DNA of 64,000 nucleotides from assembly GCF_004345425.1 (NCBI RefSeq), contig NZ_SLVP01000001.1, forward strand, positions 1,488,001-1,552,000, given 5' to 3'. The DNA comes from Paenibacillus sp. BK033 (GTDB lineage Bacteria > Bacillota > Bacilli > Paenibacillales > Paenibacillaceae). How positions within the stretch are numbered: position 1 is the stretch's first letter; every line of letters starts with the position of its first letter. The notes under the pieces are model-generated. The model was not told where the DNA came from and made no database searches. It saw only the letters and a list, made by a program, of their open reading frames with translations. Of the stretch, positions 1 through 8,934 are shown one piece after another. A program made the position numbers and the translations under genes.

Positions 1-1
1 G

Positions 2-55
2 GGGAAGGGAACCACTGACAAAAACGAAGCCGGAAGTGCAGGCGGCAAAGCGTAA
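2..55 (+). CDS. 3' end of a truncated upstream gene (17 codons visible)
   Basis: An open frame enters from the left edge and stops at TAA 53-55. The visible tail is rich in Gly, Lys, Asp and Ala and looks like a hydrophilic C-terminus. Its stop lies 17 bases before the next start and overlaps that gene's Shine-Dalgarno (AAGGAG), which suggests the two are co-transcribed. Nothing more can be said of the product. Confidence 0.4.
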   Translation, partial: GKGTTDKNEAGSAGGKA

Positions 56-72
56 GGAGCTGGACTTGGAAT

Positions 73-687
73 ATGGGCAAGCTGGGGAAATTTACTTGGA
101 GCATCATCATAATCGCAGCAGTAGCCGTATTATTAACCAGCTGCGGCTCATCCGGCGGCTCGCCCGGACTGAAATGGGATAAGATGCCGGAAATGTCGAT
201 CAGTTTGAATAAACAGTACACCGCCAAATTTTCGACCAGCAAAGGCGATTTCGCCGTAAAGCTCTATGCGGAGGAATCGCCGGTAACGGTCAACAATTTT
301 GTGTTTCTCGCGCGTAACGGTTATTACGACGGCCTTACGTTTAACAGCATTATCGAATCGTTTATGATTCAAGGTGGGGATCCGAAGGGCGATGGAACAG
401 GAAATCCGGGTTATTCGATACCGGATGAGTTTGATACCAGCCTGAAATTCGAGCCTGGAATAGTCGCCATGATGAATGGCGGGAAACCGAACTCGGGAGG
501 CAGCCAGTTTTTTATCTGTACCGGTCCCGACTCCCTGAACTTGAACCAGACGCCGACTTATTCCATCTTCGGCAAGGTTGACAGCGGTATGGATACGGTG
601 CTGGAGATTGCCAAAACACCGGTAAACGACAAACATGTACCACAGGATAAGGTCATTATTAATACGGTTACGATAGTGGAAACGTAA
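73..687 (+). CDS. Lipoprotein cyclophilin-type peptidyl-prolyl cis-trans isomerase
   Basis: 204 residues. A membrane-anchoring signal peptide (residues 7-23) ends in lipobox LTSC with Cys24 as the lipidation site, so the protein should sit on the outer face of the membrane. Residues about 50-203 form a cyclophilin domain with the family motifs FMIQGGD (97-103) and GGSQFFI (142-148). The family isomerises Xaa-Pro bonds during protein folding. The catalytic arginine of cyclophilin A (Phe-His-Arg) is here Phe90-Asn91-Ser92, so isomerase activity may be weak or lost. The start ATG follows GGAG at 56-59; a strong terminator follows the gene. Confidence 0.9.
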   Translation: MGKLGKFTWSIIIIAAVAVLLTSCGSSGGSPGLKWDKMPEMSISLNKQYTAKFSTSKGDFAVKLYAEESPVTVNNFVFLARNGYYDGLTFNSIIESFMIQGGDPKGDGTGNPGYSIPDEFDTSLKFEPGIVAMMNGGKPNSGGSQFFICTGPDSLNLNQTPTYSIFGKVDSGMDTVLEIAKTPVNDKHVPQDKVIINTVTIVET

Positions 688-703
688 AGAATAAACCGGT
701 GTT

Positions 704-746
704 AAACGGGATAAAGCGGTTTGTCCGCTTTGTCCCGTTTTTTGTT
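704..746 (+). terminator. Intrinsic terminator after the cyclophilin gene
   Basis: A 16-bp stem (704-719 with 725-740, one G-T pair) closes a short loop and is followed by a T-rich run. Confidence 0.85.
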
Positions 747-905
747 TTTGGCCCGGCTGGCACCTAAATCCTGTGAAAAGCTTGGTTTATTTTTCATGCG
801 TAGTGGAGATGAGCGTTAAGTTATGGTAAGCTTTTTACAACGCTATCCATCATCATCGAAAGCCAAGTATTACAGGCTTATCTCAAGCGGAAAGGTACGT
901 TCCGT

Positions 906-1457
906 ATGAAACGAAAATTTTCGGACCGGGCAAACTGGCGTCGCATTATACGCAAAAGCTATAATTGTCTGGCGCTCGACAATGATGAATTCAAAGGTCT
1001 TGTCACGTTTTACCGGATTCATGAGTTGCGTGAGCCGCTATGGAAGGAATATAACGGGCGGCGTTTATGTCTGGCGGACCGCGGTTATTTATGGATGCAG
1101 CATTTTCCTCGGGGCGAGCATTTTGTCGTGACAACGATGTTTGACGATAAAGGCCGAGTGGTGCAATGGTACATTGATATTTGCAAAACGCAAGGGCTGA
1201 CGGATCAGCATGTGCCATGGTTTGACGACCTTTATCTGGATGTTGTCGTGCTGCCAAGCGGGGAAGTATTTCTTCTCGATGAGGATGAGCTGGAGGAAGC
1301 TCTCCGTGACGGAGAGGTAACGGGGAAAGAAGCGGCGCTTGCAAGAAAGACAGCAGGAAGATTGCTTTCCAGTATCCGGAACGGCCGGTTCCGGTATTTC
1401 ACGCTCAGCTTGAAGCATCGTAAAAGCTTGACGGAGAGAGAGCTAAGAGAATCATGA
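906..1457 (+). CDS. DUF402 family protein, probable nucleoside di-/triphosphatase
   Basis: 183 residues, near the 170-180 usual for the YgaC/Ntdp branch of the DUF402 family. It carries the family pattern: a QHFPRGEHF stretch near residue 65, WYIDI near 94, then DLYLDVVV followed by PSGEVFLLDEDE. Relatives are metal-dependent phosphatases that act on nucleoside di- and triphosphates, and FomD of fosfomycin synthesis shares the fold; the substrate here is inferred. The start is preceded by a GGAAAGG site. The stop overlaps the next start (ATGA), so translation of the two genes is probably coupled. Confidence 0.8.
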   Translation: MKRKFSDRANWRRIIRKSYNCLALDNDEFKGLVTFYRIHELREPLWKEYNGRRLCLADRGYLWMQHFPRGEHFVVTTMFDDKGRVVQWYIDICKTQGLTDQHVPWFDDLYLDVVVLPSGEVFLLDEDELEEALRDGEVTGKEAALARKTAGRLLSSIRNGRFRYFTLSLKHRKSLTERELRES

Positions 1458-2113
1458 AAAGTATCGTTCAGACGGGGAGCAAGTCACGCAAACGGCGCGG
1501 GCTGCTCCTGTTTCGTCTCTTTGTCGGATTATGTCTGCTCGGGGTATTGTGCTGCGGGTACCTGATATGGCTGATTAACAGCTACGACGAATCCAAGCCG
1601 GTCGAACAAGCGGATGCCGCTATCGTGCTGGGCGCTTCCCTGTGGTCGGACAAACCGAGTCCGGCTTTGAAAGAGCGTCTCGATTTTGCGGACAAGCTGT
1701 ACAAGGACGGCAAGGTGAAAATGCTTATTTTGAGCGGAGGCCTTGACCGCAACGGATCAAAGCTGACCGAAGCGCAAGGGATGCGGGTCTATCTGCTTGC
1801 CAAGGGAATTCCGGAAGATAAGATGCTGCTTGATAATGCGGCGCGAAGTACATACGAGAATCTGCTGAACAGTAAAGTTATTGCCGCGGAGCATGGCTTG
1901 AATAAGCTATTGATCGTGACTCACGATTATCATGCGCCAAGAGCGATGGAAATGGCCCGTTATCTCGATTACGAGAATGTTCAGGCCGCAGCCTTTCATT
2001 CCGGAGTGCTGAGCCCGTTCAAGAACCAGTCGCGCGAAGTGCTGGCGTATGCCAAGTGGAAGGTGGATGCGGTCCTGCTGCATTTTGGTTACCGTTCTCC
2101 CGACTATCCTTAA
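1454..2113 (+). CDS. YdcF/SanA-like membrane-anchored DUF218 protein
   Basis: 219 residues. One membrane segment (about 21-43) is followed by a DUF218 domain with AAIVLGASL near residue 55, LILSGG near 95 and IVTHDYHAPRA near 155. This family is linked to cell-envelope functions (SanA, ElyC, YdcF), but the reaction is not established. The four-base overlap with the DUF402 gene indicates one transcript. Confidence 0.8.
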   Translation: MKSIVQTGSKSRKRRGLLLFRLFVGLCLLGVLCCGYLIWLINSYDESKPVEQADAAIVLGASLWSDKPSPALKERLDFADKLYKDGKVKMLILSGGLDRNGSKLTEAQGMRVYLLAKGIPEDKMLLDNAARSTYENLLNSKVIAAEHGLNKLLIVTHDYHAPRAMEMARYLDYENVQAAAFHSGVLSPFKNQSREVLAYAKWKVDAVLLHFGYRSPDYP

Positions 2114-2234
2114 ATAAAATCTGTTAATATGACCGATTCCGATAGAATACACTTGTTAGAAGCGGGATATGCCGGGCTTATCTTACCGGCATGCCAAACG
2201 CTAGTGACGGTGCGAAGGATAGGTGATGCAATAG

Positions 2235-3215
2235 ATGAGCGGACATGTCATGTCGGGATCGAATAACGGAGCAAGGCCGTCCCGTCAAATTAATGTGGTG
2301 TTAAGAAGCCAGGAACCGGTCCAGATGACGGCATCTGCGCCTGTAGTCGATAATGAACCGCTGCCAGCCGTCAAGCCGCTCCCGCCGGGAGACCATTTTG
2401 CCGATATTCAGAAAGAGCTTGAGCCGATGGTTGGCATGGACAATGTGAAAGCTCTTGTATATGAAGTCTACGCGCTTTTATATATAACCCGCATGCGTGC
2501 GGAAGCCGGCTTGTCAGGCGGATCCCATGTCTACCATATGATCTTTAAGGGGAATCCCGGAACAGGCAAGACTACCATAGCCAGAATCGTGGCGAAGCTG
2601 TTTCAGAAGATGGGAGTCCTATCGAAGGGGCATCTGATCGAAGTGGAGCGGGCTGACCTGGTTGGCGAATATATCGGGCATACGGCCCAGAAAACGCGGG
2701 ATATGGTACGGAAAGCGATTGGCGGCGTTCTCTTCGTGGACGAAGCGTACAGCCTTGCGCGGGGCGGGGAGAAGGATTTCGGCAAAGAAGCCATCGATAC
2801 GCTGGTAAAAGCAATGGAGGATCACCGCAATCAGTTTGTGTTAATCCTGGCGGGATATCCGGCGGAGATCGATCATTTTCTGCTGACGAATCCCGGTTTG
2901 CCTTCGCGGTTTCCGATCCAAATCGATTTTCCTGACTATTCGATTGACCAATTGATCCAAATTTCCGAGCTGATGGCGAAGGAAAGGGATTATAATTTGA
3001 TGCCGCAGTCCATATTTAAGTTAAGGCAGCATTTGATTCAGGAGAAGATGAGCGACATATTCTCGTTTAGCAACGCCAGATACGTGCGGAATATTATCGA
3101 GAAATCAATCCGATATCAGGCTGTCAGGCTGCTGAATCAATATTCCAACAGCATTCCCCCAAAGCAGGAGCTGATGGCGATCAAGCCGGAGGACTTCAAA
3201 TGGGAAACGAAATAA
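2235..3215 (+). CDS. spoVK: Stage V sporulation protein K, AAA+ ATPase
   Basis: 326 residues, close to the 322 of B. subtilis SpoVK. CbxX/CfqX-type AAA+ domain: Walker A GNPGTGKT at 106-113, Walker B LFVDEAYSL near 170, then an arginine-finger region LPSRFP. SpoVK is needed for spore maturation in the mother cell, though its mechanism is not settled. The N-terminal 50 residues are poorly structured. The start is supported by an AGGTGAT site. The gene is followed by hflX, ynbB, glnR and glnA as in B. subtilis, which supports the name. Confidence 0.92.
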   Translation: MSGHVMSGSNNGARPSRQINVVLRSQEPVQMTASAPVVDNEPLPAVKPLPPGDHFADIQKELEPMVGMDNVKALVYEVYALLYITRMRAEAGLSGGSHVYHMIFKGNPGTGKTTIARIVAKLFQKMGVLSKGHLIEVERADLVGEYIGHTAQKTRDMVRKAIGGVLFVDEAYSLARGGEKDFGKEAIDTLVKAMEDHRNQFVLILAGYPAEIDHFLLTNPGLPSRFPIQIDFPDYSIDQLIQISELMAKERDYNLMPQSIFKLRQHLIQEKMSDIFSFSNARYVRNIIEKSIRYQAVRLLNQYSNSIPPKQELMAIKPEDFKWETK

Positions 3216-3237
3216 CTCCACTCTAGAAGGAGCAATC

Positions 3238-4527
3238 ATGCGAGAAAAAACATTCAATACGACGACTGCCATGCAGGAACGCGCTGTCTTGGTCAGTCTG
3301 GTTACCCCCGATATTAAACGGGGAATCAGCGATCCCGAGCATTCGCTCGAGGAGCTGGTGGCGCTTGCCGAGACGGCGGGAACCGAAGTGCTGACTACGA
3401 TGGTGCAAAATAAAGAAGCTCCCGATACCAAGTGGTTCATCGGCAAGGGTAAGGTCGAAGAGCTAAGAGCGATCGCCGACGAATTGGGAGCAACAACGGC
3501 AATCTTTGACCAAGAGCTGTCGGGTGCGCAGGTTCGGAATCTGGAAGAAACGCTGGATCTGAAGATTGTGGACCGGACGCAGCTTATTTTGGATATTTTC
3601 GCCCAACGGGCGAAGACGCGCGAAGGGATCATTCAGGTAGAGCTGGCGCAGCTCAGCTACTTGCTTCCGCGTTTGTCTGGCCACGGCAAGAATCTGTCGC
3701 GGCTTGGAGGCGGGATCGGAACGAGAGGTCCCGGCGAATCCAAGCTTGAGACAGACAGGCGGCATATTAGAGGCAGGATTTCCGACTTGAAGGAACAGCT
3801 GGAGGAAGTGGTCCGCCACCGGAAGCTGCACCGGGAGAGAAGGAAGAAATCCGGCGTGATTCAGGTTGCGCTTGTAGGCTATACGAATGCCGGGAAATCC
3901 ACGCTGCTCCGGGAATTGACGAGCGCTGACGTCTATGTGGAGAATCAGCTGTTCGCCACGCTTGATCCGACTTCCCGCACGCTGGAGCTGCCAAACGGCC
4001 GCGAAGTCGTTCTGACGGATACGGTTGGATTTATTCAGAACCTTCCCCATGACCTTGTGGCGGCATTCCGCGCGACGCTGGAGGAAGTACTGGAGGCTGA
4101 TCTGGTACTGCATGTCGTGGACGGCAGCTCGCCGATGCGCGAGGAGCAGATGAGAGTCGTGGAACAAATCCTTGGCGATCTAGGAGCTGCGGGAACTGCC
4201 AGCTTGACGATCTTCAATAAAAAGGACCTGTGTGAAGAGAATCATGTGGAATTGCCGACGCCGGGCACGGATACGCTTGTTATCAGCGCTTATCAAAAAG
4301 ATGATCTTGAGCTGGTTCGGAATAAAATTCAGGATAAACTGACCGGCGACACGGTTACTTTCGTCCTGCCGGCCGACCGCGGCGACTTGATTGCGCTTGC
4401 GTACCGGAGCGGGGAAGTCGTGGGCAATGAAGTGAGCGAGGATGGCGAAGCCTTGCGGCTCACCGTGCAGGTAAGCCGTCAGGCTTACGAGCAAAACGGT
4501 CACAAGCTTCAGCCCTATATTGAATAA
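3238..4527 (+). CDS. hflX: GTPase HflX (YnbA), ribosome-associated
   Basis: 429 residues, the usual size. The N-terminal HflX domain (about 15-170, with SRLGGGIGTRGPGE near its end) and a coiled linker (about 180-205) precede a GTPase domain: G1 GYTNAGKST at 214-222, G3 DTVGF from 261, G4 NKKD at 327-330. HflX binds the 50S subunit and splits stalled or stressed ribosomes. A clean AGAAGGAG site lies ahead of the ATG, and the gap to spoVK is only 22 bases. Confidence 0.95.
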   Translation: MREKTFNTTTAMQERAVLVSLVTPDIKRGISDPEHSLEELVALAETAGTEVLTTMVQNKEAPDTKWFIGKGKVEELRAIADELGATTAIFDQELSGAQVRNLEETLDLKIVDRTQLILDIFAQRAKTREGIIQVELAQLSYLLPRLSGHGKNLSRLGGGIGTRGPGESKLETDRRHIRGRISDLKEQLEEVVRHRKLHRERRKKSGVIQVALVGYTNAGKSTLLRELTSADVYVENQLFATLDPTSRTLELPNGREVVLTDTVGFIQNLPHDLVAAFRATLEEVLEADLVLHVVDGSSPMREEQMRVVEQILGDLGAAGTASLTIFNKKDLCEENHVELPTPGTDTLVISAYQKDDLELVRNKIQDKLTGDTVTFVLPADRGDLIALAYRSGEVVGNEVSEDGEALRLTVQVSRQAYEQNGHKLQPYIE

Positions 4528-4568
4528 TAGAATTGGGTTACGTTAACTAAGGGAGAGACAGGCTTAAA

Positions 4569-5864
4569 ATGAGTTACAACAATCAACAAGAAGACAATCC
4601 GTCCGTATGGGATGAACTTGAGAAATTAGCGGATGAAGCGGAGGAGCTGGCTGCCGGCCAGCTTCGCTCCATTGACCGCATCGCGGAAAAAAATCAGTGG
4701 AAGGTGATTCGCGCTTTTCAGCGGCATCAGGTCAGCGATTTTCATTTTACCGGCTCAACGGGGTATGGCTACAATGACCGGGGCCGCGAAGTGCTTGATC
4801 TGGTCTACGCGGATGTATTTGGGGCAGAGGCGGCGCTTGTGCGCCCGCATTTCGTATCCGGCACGCACACCATCGGGTGCGCGTTATTTGGCGTGCTCCG
4901 GCCAGGGGATGAACTGCTTTACATGACAGGCAAGCCGTATGATACGCTGCACAAGGTGATCGGCAAGCCGGCAGACGGGACAGGCTCCTTGCAGGATTGG
5001 GGCGTTCGTTATAACGAAGTGGCCCTGAACGAGGACGGAAGTCTGGATTGGGCTAATATTGAAGCCAGCATCAACGAGCGGACCAAGGTAATCGGCATAC
5101 AACGTTCTAGAGGCTACAGCTGGAGAGCGTCATTTACCGTTGCCGAGATCGGAGATATGGTTCAGCGGGTGAAGCAGATCAAGCCGGATGTGCTCGTGTT
5201 CGTGGATAATTGCTACGGGGAATTTACCGAGCTTCTTGAACCAACCCAGGTTGGGGTTGATCTCATGGCAGGTTCGCTTATCAAAAACCCGGGAGGCGGA
5301 CTTGCTTCCACAGGGGGATATATCGCGGGTACTGCCGCTGCGGTGGAGCAAGCCGCTTTTCGTCTTACTGCGCCCGGCATCGGTGGCGAAGTGGGCGCAA
5401 TGCTGGACACGCTGCGAGGTATTTATCAGGGCTTGTTCCTGGCGCCGCATCTGGTTGGACAAGCGGTTAAAGGCAGCGTATTTGCTTCGGCGATGTTTGA
5501 GCAGCTTGGCTTCGAGACGAAACCTCATTGGTCCGAGCCGCGTACGGATCTCATACAGGCCGTCCGTTTTGGCGGTGCGGAGCAGCTGATCGCTTTTGTG
5601 CAAGGCATTCAGAAGGCTGCGGCGGTGGATTCGCACGTTGTGCCGGAGCCGTGGGACATGCCGGGATACGAGCATCCCGTCATTATGGCGGCAGGTACGT
5701 TTATTCAGGGCGGTAGTCTCGAATTGTCTGCGGATGCGCCAATCCGCGAGCCTTATATCGCTTATATGCAAGGCGGCTTGACGTTTGCCCATGCGAAGTT
5801 TGGTGTTCTTACAGCGTTACGTCGACTCATAAGCGACGGCCTTATCATAATTAAACGTAATTAA
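4569..5864 (+). CDS. ynbB: PLP-dependent methionine gamma-lyase-like protein (YnbB)
   Basis: 431 residues. A fold-type I PLP enzyme of the Cys/Met-metabolism group; the cofactor lysine is expected at Lys239 in SLIKNPGGG. Relatives were once called aluminium-resistance proteins, and true substrates are uncertain. It follows hflX by 41 bases and precedes glnR, the same order as B. subtilis ynbA-ynbB-glnR. A possible GlnR/TnrA operator begins within its last codons. Confidence 0.88.
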   Translation: MSYNNQQEDNPSVWDELEKLADEAEELAAGQLRSIDRIAEKNQWKVIRAFQRHQVSDFHFTGSTGYGYNDRGREVLDLVYADVFGAEAALVRPHFVSGTHTIGCALFGVLRPGDELLYMTGKPYDTLHKVIGKPADGTGSLQDWGVRYNEVALNEDGSLDWANIEASINERTKVIGIQRSRGYSWRASFTVAEIGDMVQRVKQIKPDVLVFVDNCYGEFTELLEPTQVGVDLMAGSLIKNPGGGLASTGGYIAGTAAAVEQAAFRLTAPGIGGEVGAMLDTLRGIYQGLFLAPHLVGQAVKGSVFASAMFEQLGFETKPHWSEPRTDLIQAVRFGGAEQLIAFVQGIQKAAAVDSHVVPEPWDMPGYEHPVIMAAGTFIQGGSLELSADAPIREPYIAYMQGGLTFAHAKFGVLTALRRLISDGLIIIKRN

Positions 5865-5872
5865 ACCTAACA
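5856..5872. promoter_or_regulatory. Candidate GlnR/TnrA operator for glnRA
   Basis: The - strand reads TGTTA-N7-TTACG, one base away from the GlnR/TnrA consensus TGTNA-N7-TNACA. It ends five bases before the -35 box of the glnRA promoter, comparable to the autoregulatory sites of B. subtilis glnRA. GlnR repression in nitrogen excess is inferred. Confidence 0.55.
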
Positions 5873-5876
5873 CAAC

Positions 5877-5905
5877 TTGACACGTTTTTGGTAGGGCGTT
5901 ATGAT
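5877..5905 (+). promoter_or_regulatory. Sigma-A promoter of glnR-glnA
   Basis: A perfect -35 TTGACA (5877-5882) and -10 TATGAT (5900-5905) are separated by 17 bases. Transcription should start near 5912, about 30 bases before the glnR ATG. Confidence 0.85.
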
Positions 5906-5941
5906 AGGTGTATAAATGAGCGACTGGAAGGTTGATGCGAC

Positions 5942-6352
5942 ATGGGTGACGATATTCGTAGAAACATGGCCTTATTTCCGATCGGTATCGTAATGAAGCT
6001 GACGGATCTAACGGCGCGTCAAATTCGTTATTATGAGCAGCATGAATTGATTGTTCCCGCCAGAACGGCGGGCAACCAGCGACTGTTCTCTTTTAATGAT
6101 GTAGAGCGGTTATTGGAGATTAAGGCATTGATCGAAAAAGGCGTTAACATCGCCGGCATTAAGCAAGTCATGAATCCGGTTTCAAAAGAATCGGACGATG
6201 CGACAATCGTAAGCGAGCAGTCCGAAGTGAAGCGCAAGGAGCTTTCCGACGCGCAGCTGCACCGCCTTCTCAAGCAGCAATTGCTGGAGAAACGCCCTGG
6301 CCAGGCTTCGCTTATTCAAGGGCAGCTGTCCCGTTTCTTGAACAAGCGGTAG
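5942..6352 (+). CDS. glnR: MerR-family nitrogen repressor GlnR
   Basis: 136 residues, very similar by eye to B. subtilis GlnR (135). The N-terminal winged helix-turn-helix includes ARQIRYYEQ near residue 25 and the LFSFNDV segment near 48; the C-terminal tail is the region that senses feedback-inhibited glutamine synthetase. It represses glnRA and other nitrogen genes when glutamine is plentiful. It has its own promoter, and glnA follows directly. Confidence 0.95.
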   Translation: MGDDIRRNMALFPIGIVMKLTDLTARQIRYYEQHELIVPARTAGNQRLFSFNDVERLLEIKALIEKGVNIAGIKQVMNPVSKESDDATIVSEQSEVKRKELSDAQLHRLLKQQLLEKRPGQASLIQGQLSRFLNKR

Positions 6353-6399
6353 CATGTCCTATTGTTAAACGAACAAGGTAAAGCGTATGCTTACGAAGC

Positions 6400-6420
6400 A
6401 AGAATTGCTTTACAATTCTT
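6400..6420 (+). other. Perfect hairpin directly upstream of the glnA ribosome-binding site
   Basis: AAGAATTG (6400-6407) pairs exactly with CAATTCTT (6413-6420) around a five-base loop, four bases before the AAGGAG of glnA. It could be an RNA processing or stabilising element between glnR and glnA. It lacks a proper U run, so it is not a strong terminator. Confidence 0.6.
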
Positions 6421-6438
6421 TTGAAGGAGATGAATGCT

Positions 6439-7767
6439 GTGAGCTACACAAAAGAGGATATTAAACGCATTGCGGAGGAACAGAACGTACGATTTATCCG
6501 CCTTCAATTTACCGATTTGCTTGGTACGATCAAAAACGTAGAAATTCCGGTAAGTCAGCTTGATAAAGCGTTGGACAATAAAATGATGTTCGACGGATCT
6601 TCCATCGAAGGTTACGTTCGTATCGAAGAATCTGACATGTACTTATACCCTGATCTGGATACTTGGGTCGTATTCCCATGGGTTGCGCAAGACCGAGTCG
6701 CCCGTCTGATCTGCGATATTTACATGCCTGACGGAACTCCGTTTGCAGGCGACCCGCGCGGCATTCTGAAGCGCGCGCTGCAGGAAGCGGAAGAAATGGG
6801 CTTTACGGCAATGAACGTTGGTCCTGAACCGGAATTCTTCCTGTTCAAGACGGATGAGCGCGGCGAGCCTACAACCGAGCTGAATGATCAAGGCGGATAC
6901 TTCGACCTTGCTCCTATGGACATGGGCGAGAACTGCCGCCGCGAAATCGTGCTTACGCTGGAAGAAATGGGCTTCGAGATTGAAGCTTCCCACCATGAGG
7001 TGGCTCCCGGCCAGCACGAAATCGACTTCAAATATGCGGATGCGATTAAGGCAGCTGACCAAATTCAAACGTTTAAGCTTGTGGTTAAGACGATTGCAAG
7101 ACAACACGGCCTTCATGCCACCTTCATGCCAAAACCGCTGTTTGGCGTAAACGGTTCCGGTATGCACTGCCACCAGTCGCTCTTCCAAGGCAGCACAAAC
7201 GTATTCTATGACGAGAAGGATCGTCTGGGCCTTAGCCAAACGGCACGTTACTACATGGCGGGCATCCTGGAGCACGCTCGCGCAATGGCGGCTATTACGA
7301 ACCCTACGATCAACTCGTACAAACGGATGGTTCCCGGTTATGAAGCGCCTTGCTACGTAGCTTGGTCGGCAAGCAACCGCTCGCCAATGATCCGTATCCC
7401 GGCGTCCCGCGGTCTTAGCACCCGTATCGAGGTTCGCAACCCGGATCCGGCGGCCAACCCTTATCTGGCTCTTGCCGTCATGCTGAAAGCCGGCCTTGAC
7501 GGCATCAAGAACAAAACGGCGCTTCCGGCTCCCGTAGACCGCAACATCTACATCATGACGGAAGAAGAGCGCCTGGAATCCGGCGTGCCAAGCCTTCCTT
7601 CCGATCTGAAGGAAGCGCTCGACGAAATGCTGCGCAGCGACGTTATCTGCGATGCGCTTGGCGAACATGCTCTTGCCCATTTCTACGAACTGAAAGAAAT
7701 CGAATGGGACATGTACAAAACACAAGTTCATCAATGGGAACGCGATCAGTATCTGACGCTGTACTAG
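6439..7767 (+). CDS. glnA: Glutamine synthetase, type I-alpha
   Basis: 442 residues from the GTG at 6439, which sits nine bases after AAGGAG; an ATG at 6430 touches that site and is too close. The length matches B. subtilis GlnA (444). It shows the beta-grasp segment with MFDGSSIEG and the regulatory Arg of GxVRIEESD, the metal/ATP signature [10 protein letters not shown], and the [13 protein letters not shown] loop. It makes glutamine from glutamate, ammonia and ATP. In Bacillales the feedback-inhibited enzyme also controls GlnR and TnrA. Confidence 0.97.
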   Translation: MSYTKEDIKRIAEEQNVRFIRLQFTDLLGTIKNVEIPVSQLDKALDNKMMFDGSSIEGYVRIEESDMYLYPDLDTWVVFPWVAQDRVARLICDIYMPDGTPFAGDPRGILKRALQEAEEMGFTAMNVGPEPEFFLFKTDERGEPTTELNDQGGYFDLAPMDMGENCRREIVLTLEEMGFEIEASHHEVAPGQHEIDFKYADAIKAADQIQTFKLVVKTIARQHGLHATFMPKPLFGVNGSGMHCHQSLFQGSTNVFYDEKDRLGLSQTARYYMAGILEHARAMAAITNPTINSYKRMVPGYEAPCYVAWSASNRSPMIRIPASRGLSTRIEVRNPDPAANPYLALAVMLKAGLDGIKNKTALPAPVDRNIYIMTEEERLESGVPSLPSDLKEALDEMLRSDVICDALGEHALAHFYELKEIEWDMYKTQVHQWERDQYLTLY

Positions 7768-7772
7768 GAAGG

Positions 7773-7812
7773 AAATCCCTTGGGCGCTCTAAGCGTCCGG
7801 GGATTTTTCTTT
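7773..7812 (+). terminator. Intrinsic terminator of glnRA
   Basis: AAATCCC (7773-7779) pairs with GGGATTT (7800-7806), with an inner pairing across the loop, followed by TTCTTTT. Confidence 0.8.
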
Positions 7813-7890
7813 TGAGGGCATTTTTAATTTAATTCGTGGACAAAGGGGAGTGCCCACTATATGCCCACATTACCCCCCCTTATTTTCAAC

Positions 7891-8085
7891 CTATCTCCTG
7901 TATAAAGTCGGGGAACTGGCGGGGATCACATTAGCAAGAATGATGTAGACGATAAGATTGCAGGGGATAAAGAGGAGGAACAACAGTCTTACATATAAAG
8001 GGGAGAGGTTGCAGTATTCGGCAATTCCTCCGCAAACACCGGCTATGGATTTGTTGAGCAAAGATCTGGTTAATTTCTTCTTCAC
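7891..8085 (-). CDS. PspC-domain small membrane protein
   Basis: 64 residues from the GTG at 8085, which has AGGGGG six bases upstream; a longer reading to 8106 lacks a ribosome site. The PspC pattern is clear: a basic start, KSIAGVCGGIAEYC, then a membrane segment to about residue 58. PspC proteins respond to membrane stress. It lies downstream of lexA on the same strand but behind the lexA terminator, so it probably has a separate transcript. Confidence 0.85.
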   Translation of the reverse strand: MKKKLTRSLLNKSIAGVCGGIAEYCNLSPLYVRLLFLLFIPCNLIVYIILANVIPASSPTLYRR

Positions 8086-8139
8086 GCTTAACCCCCTCAT
8101 TACCAAGCAGAATAAGTCATTTGATCATACCATAATCAG

Positions 8140-8205
8140 GAAAATAAAAAGAGGCTGTTCTCCCTAACCGAATGTGAATTCGGATTAGCGGGAACAGCCT
8201 CTTCT
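8140..8205 (-). terminator. Intrinsic terminator of lexA
   Basis: AAGAGGCTGTTC near 8148-8160 pairs with the complementary arm at 8191-8203, with a second inner stem. Read on the - strand the stem is followed by CTTTTTATTTT. Confidence 0.85.
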
Positions 8206-8216
8206 ATATCAATAGG

Positions 8217-8837
8217 TCAGTGGAAGTCGCGGAACAAACCAACCACTTTGCCGAGAATGGTGACGTTGTTCAGGCGAATCGGCTCCATGGTGGAGTTCTC
8301 CGGCTGGAGGCGGATATGATCCTTCTCTTTGTAGAAGGTCTTCACTGTCGCTTCGTCGTCTTCCGTCATGGCTACTACGATATCGCCGTTATTGGCGGTC
8401 TGCTGCTGGCGGACGATAACATAGTCGCCGTTATGTATACCGGCTTCAATCATGCTGTCGCCAATGACATTCAGGATGAATACTTCATCGTCGCCTACGA
8501 AGTGTGCGGACAATGGGAAGTATTCTTCAATATTCTCAGTGGCCGTAATCGGCACGCCTGCCGTTACCTTGCCGACAATCGGCACCTGAGCCACAGCGGG
8601 GAGGATAATGCCGTCAACACCGTCTTGATCCAAAATTTCGATCGCCCGAGGTTTCGTTGGATCTCGTCTGATCAGGCCTTTCTTCTCTAGCCGATCCAGA
8701 TGGCCGTGAACGGTGGAGCTTGACGCCAGGCCAACCGCTTCGCCGATTTCGCGAACTGAAGGCGGGTATCCTTTGTCCCGAACCTCATTCTTAATAAATT
8801 CAAGAATCGACTGTTGGCGGTTCGAAATCTTAGACAC
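8217..8837 (-). CDS. lexA: SOS repressor LexA (DinR)
   Basis: 206 residues from the GTG at 8837, eight bases after GGAG; this matches B. subtilis LexA (205), whereas the longer open frame to 8927 would cross the promoter. The N-terminal winged helix ([23 protein letters not shown]) binds LexA boxes. The C-terminal latent serine peptidase has the Ala93-Gly94 cleavage site in VTAGVP and the Ser128/Lys166 dyad. RecA filaments trigger self-cleavage after DNA damage. Its promoter overlaps one LexA box, so it is autoregulated. Confidence 0.97.
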   Translation of the reverse strand: MSKISNRQQSILEFIKNEVRDKGYPPSVREIGEAVGLASSSTVHGHLDRLEKKGLIRRDPTKPRAIEILDQDGVDGIILPAVAQVPIVGKVTAGVPITATENIEEYFPLSAHFVGDDEVFILNVIGDSMIEAGIHNGDYVIVRQQQTANNGDIVVAMTEDDEATVKTFYKEKDHIRLQPENSTMEPIRLNNVTILGKVVGLFRDFH

Positions 8838-8868
8838 GTGAATCACTCCAATATAATATTTGTAGAAA

Positions 8869-8909
8869 ATTATAGCATAGAACCGGAGTTCGTACAAACA
8901 TAAGTTCTC
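8869..8909 (-). promoter_or_regulatory. lexA promoter with overlapping LexA box
   Basis: On the - strand a TATAAT (8869-8874) lies downstream of a poor -35. The LexA-like box CAAAC-N4-GTTCT (8896-8909) covers the -35 region. A weaker AAAAC-N4-GTTCG (8912-8925) lies next to it. The consensus is CGAAC-N4-GTTCG. Confidence 0.7.
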
Positions 8910-8934
8910 AAAAACAAAAGTTCGCATTTTTTAT

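Noticed and set aside
8220..8690. A 156-codon open frame on the + strand opposite lexA
   Set aside because: It is the shadow of lexA, with no start signal and no family resemblance.
8838..8927. Thirty-codon upward extension of lexA to 8927
   Set aside because: It would run through the lexA promoter and LexA box; the GTG at 8837 has a proper ribosome site and matches LexA length.
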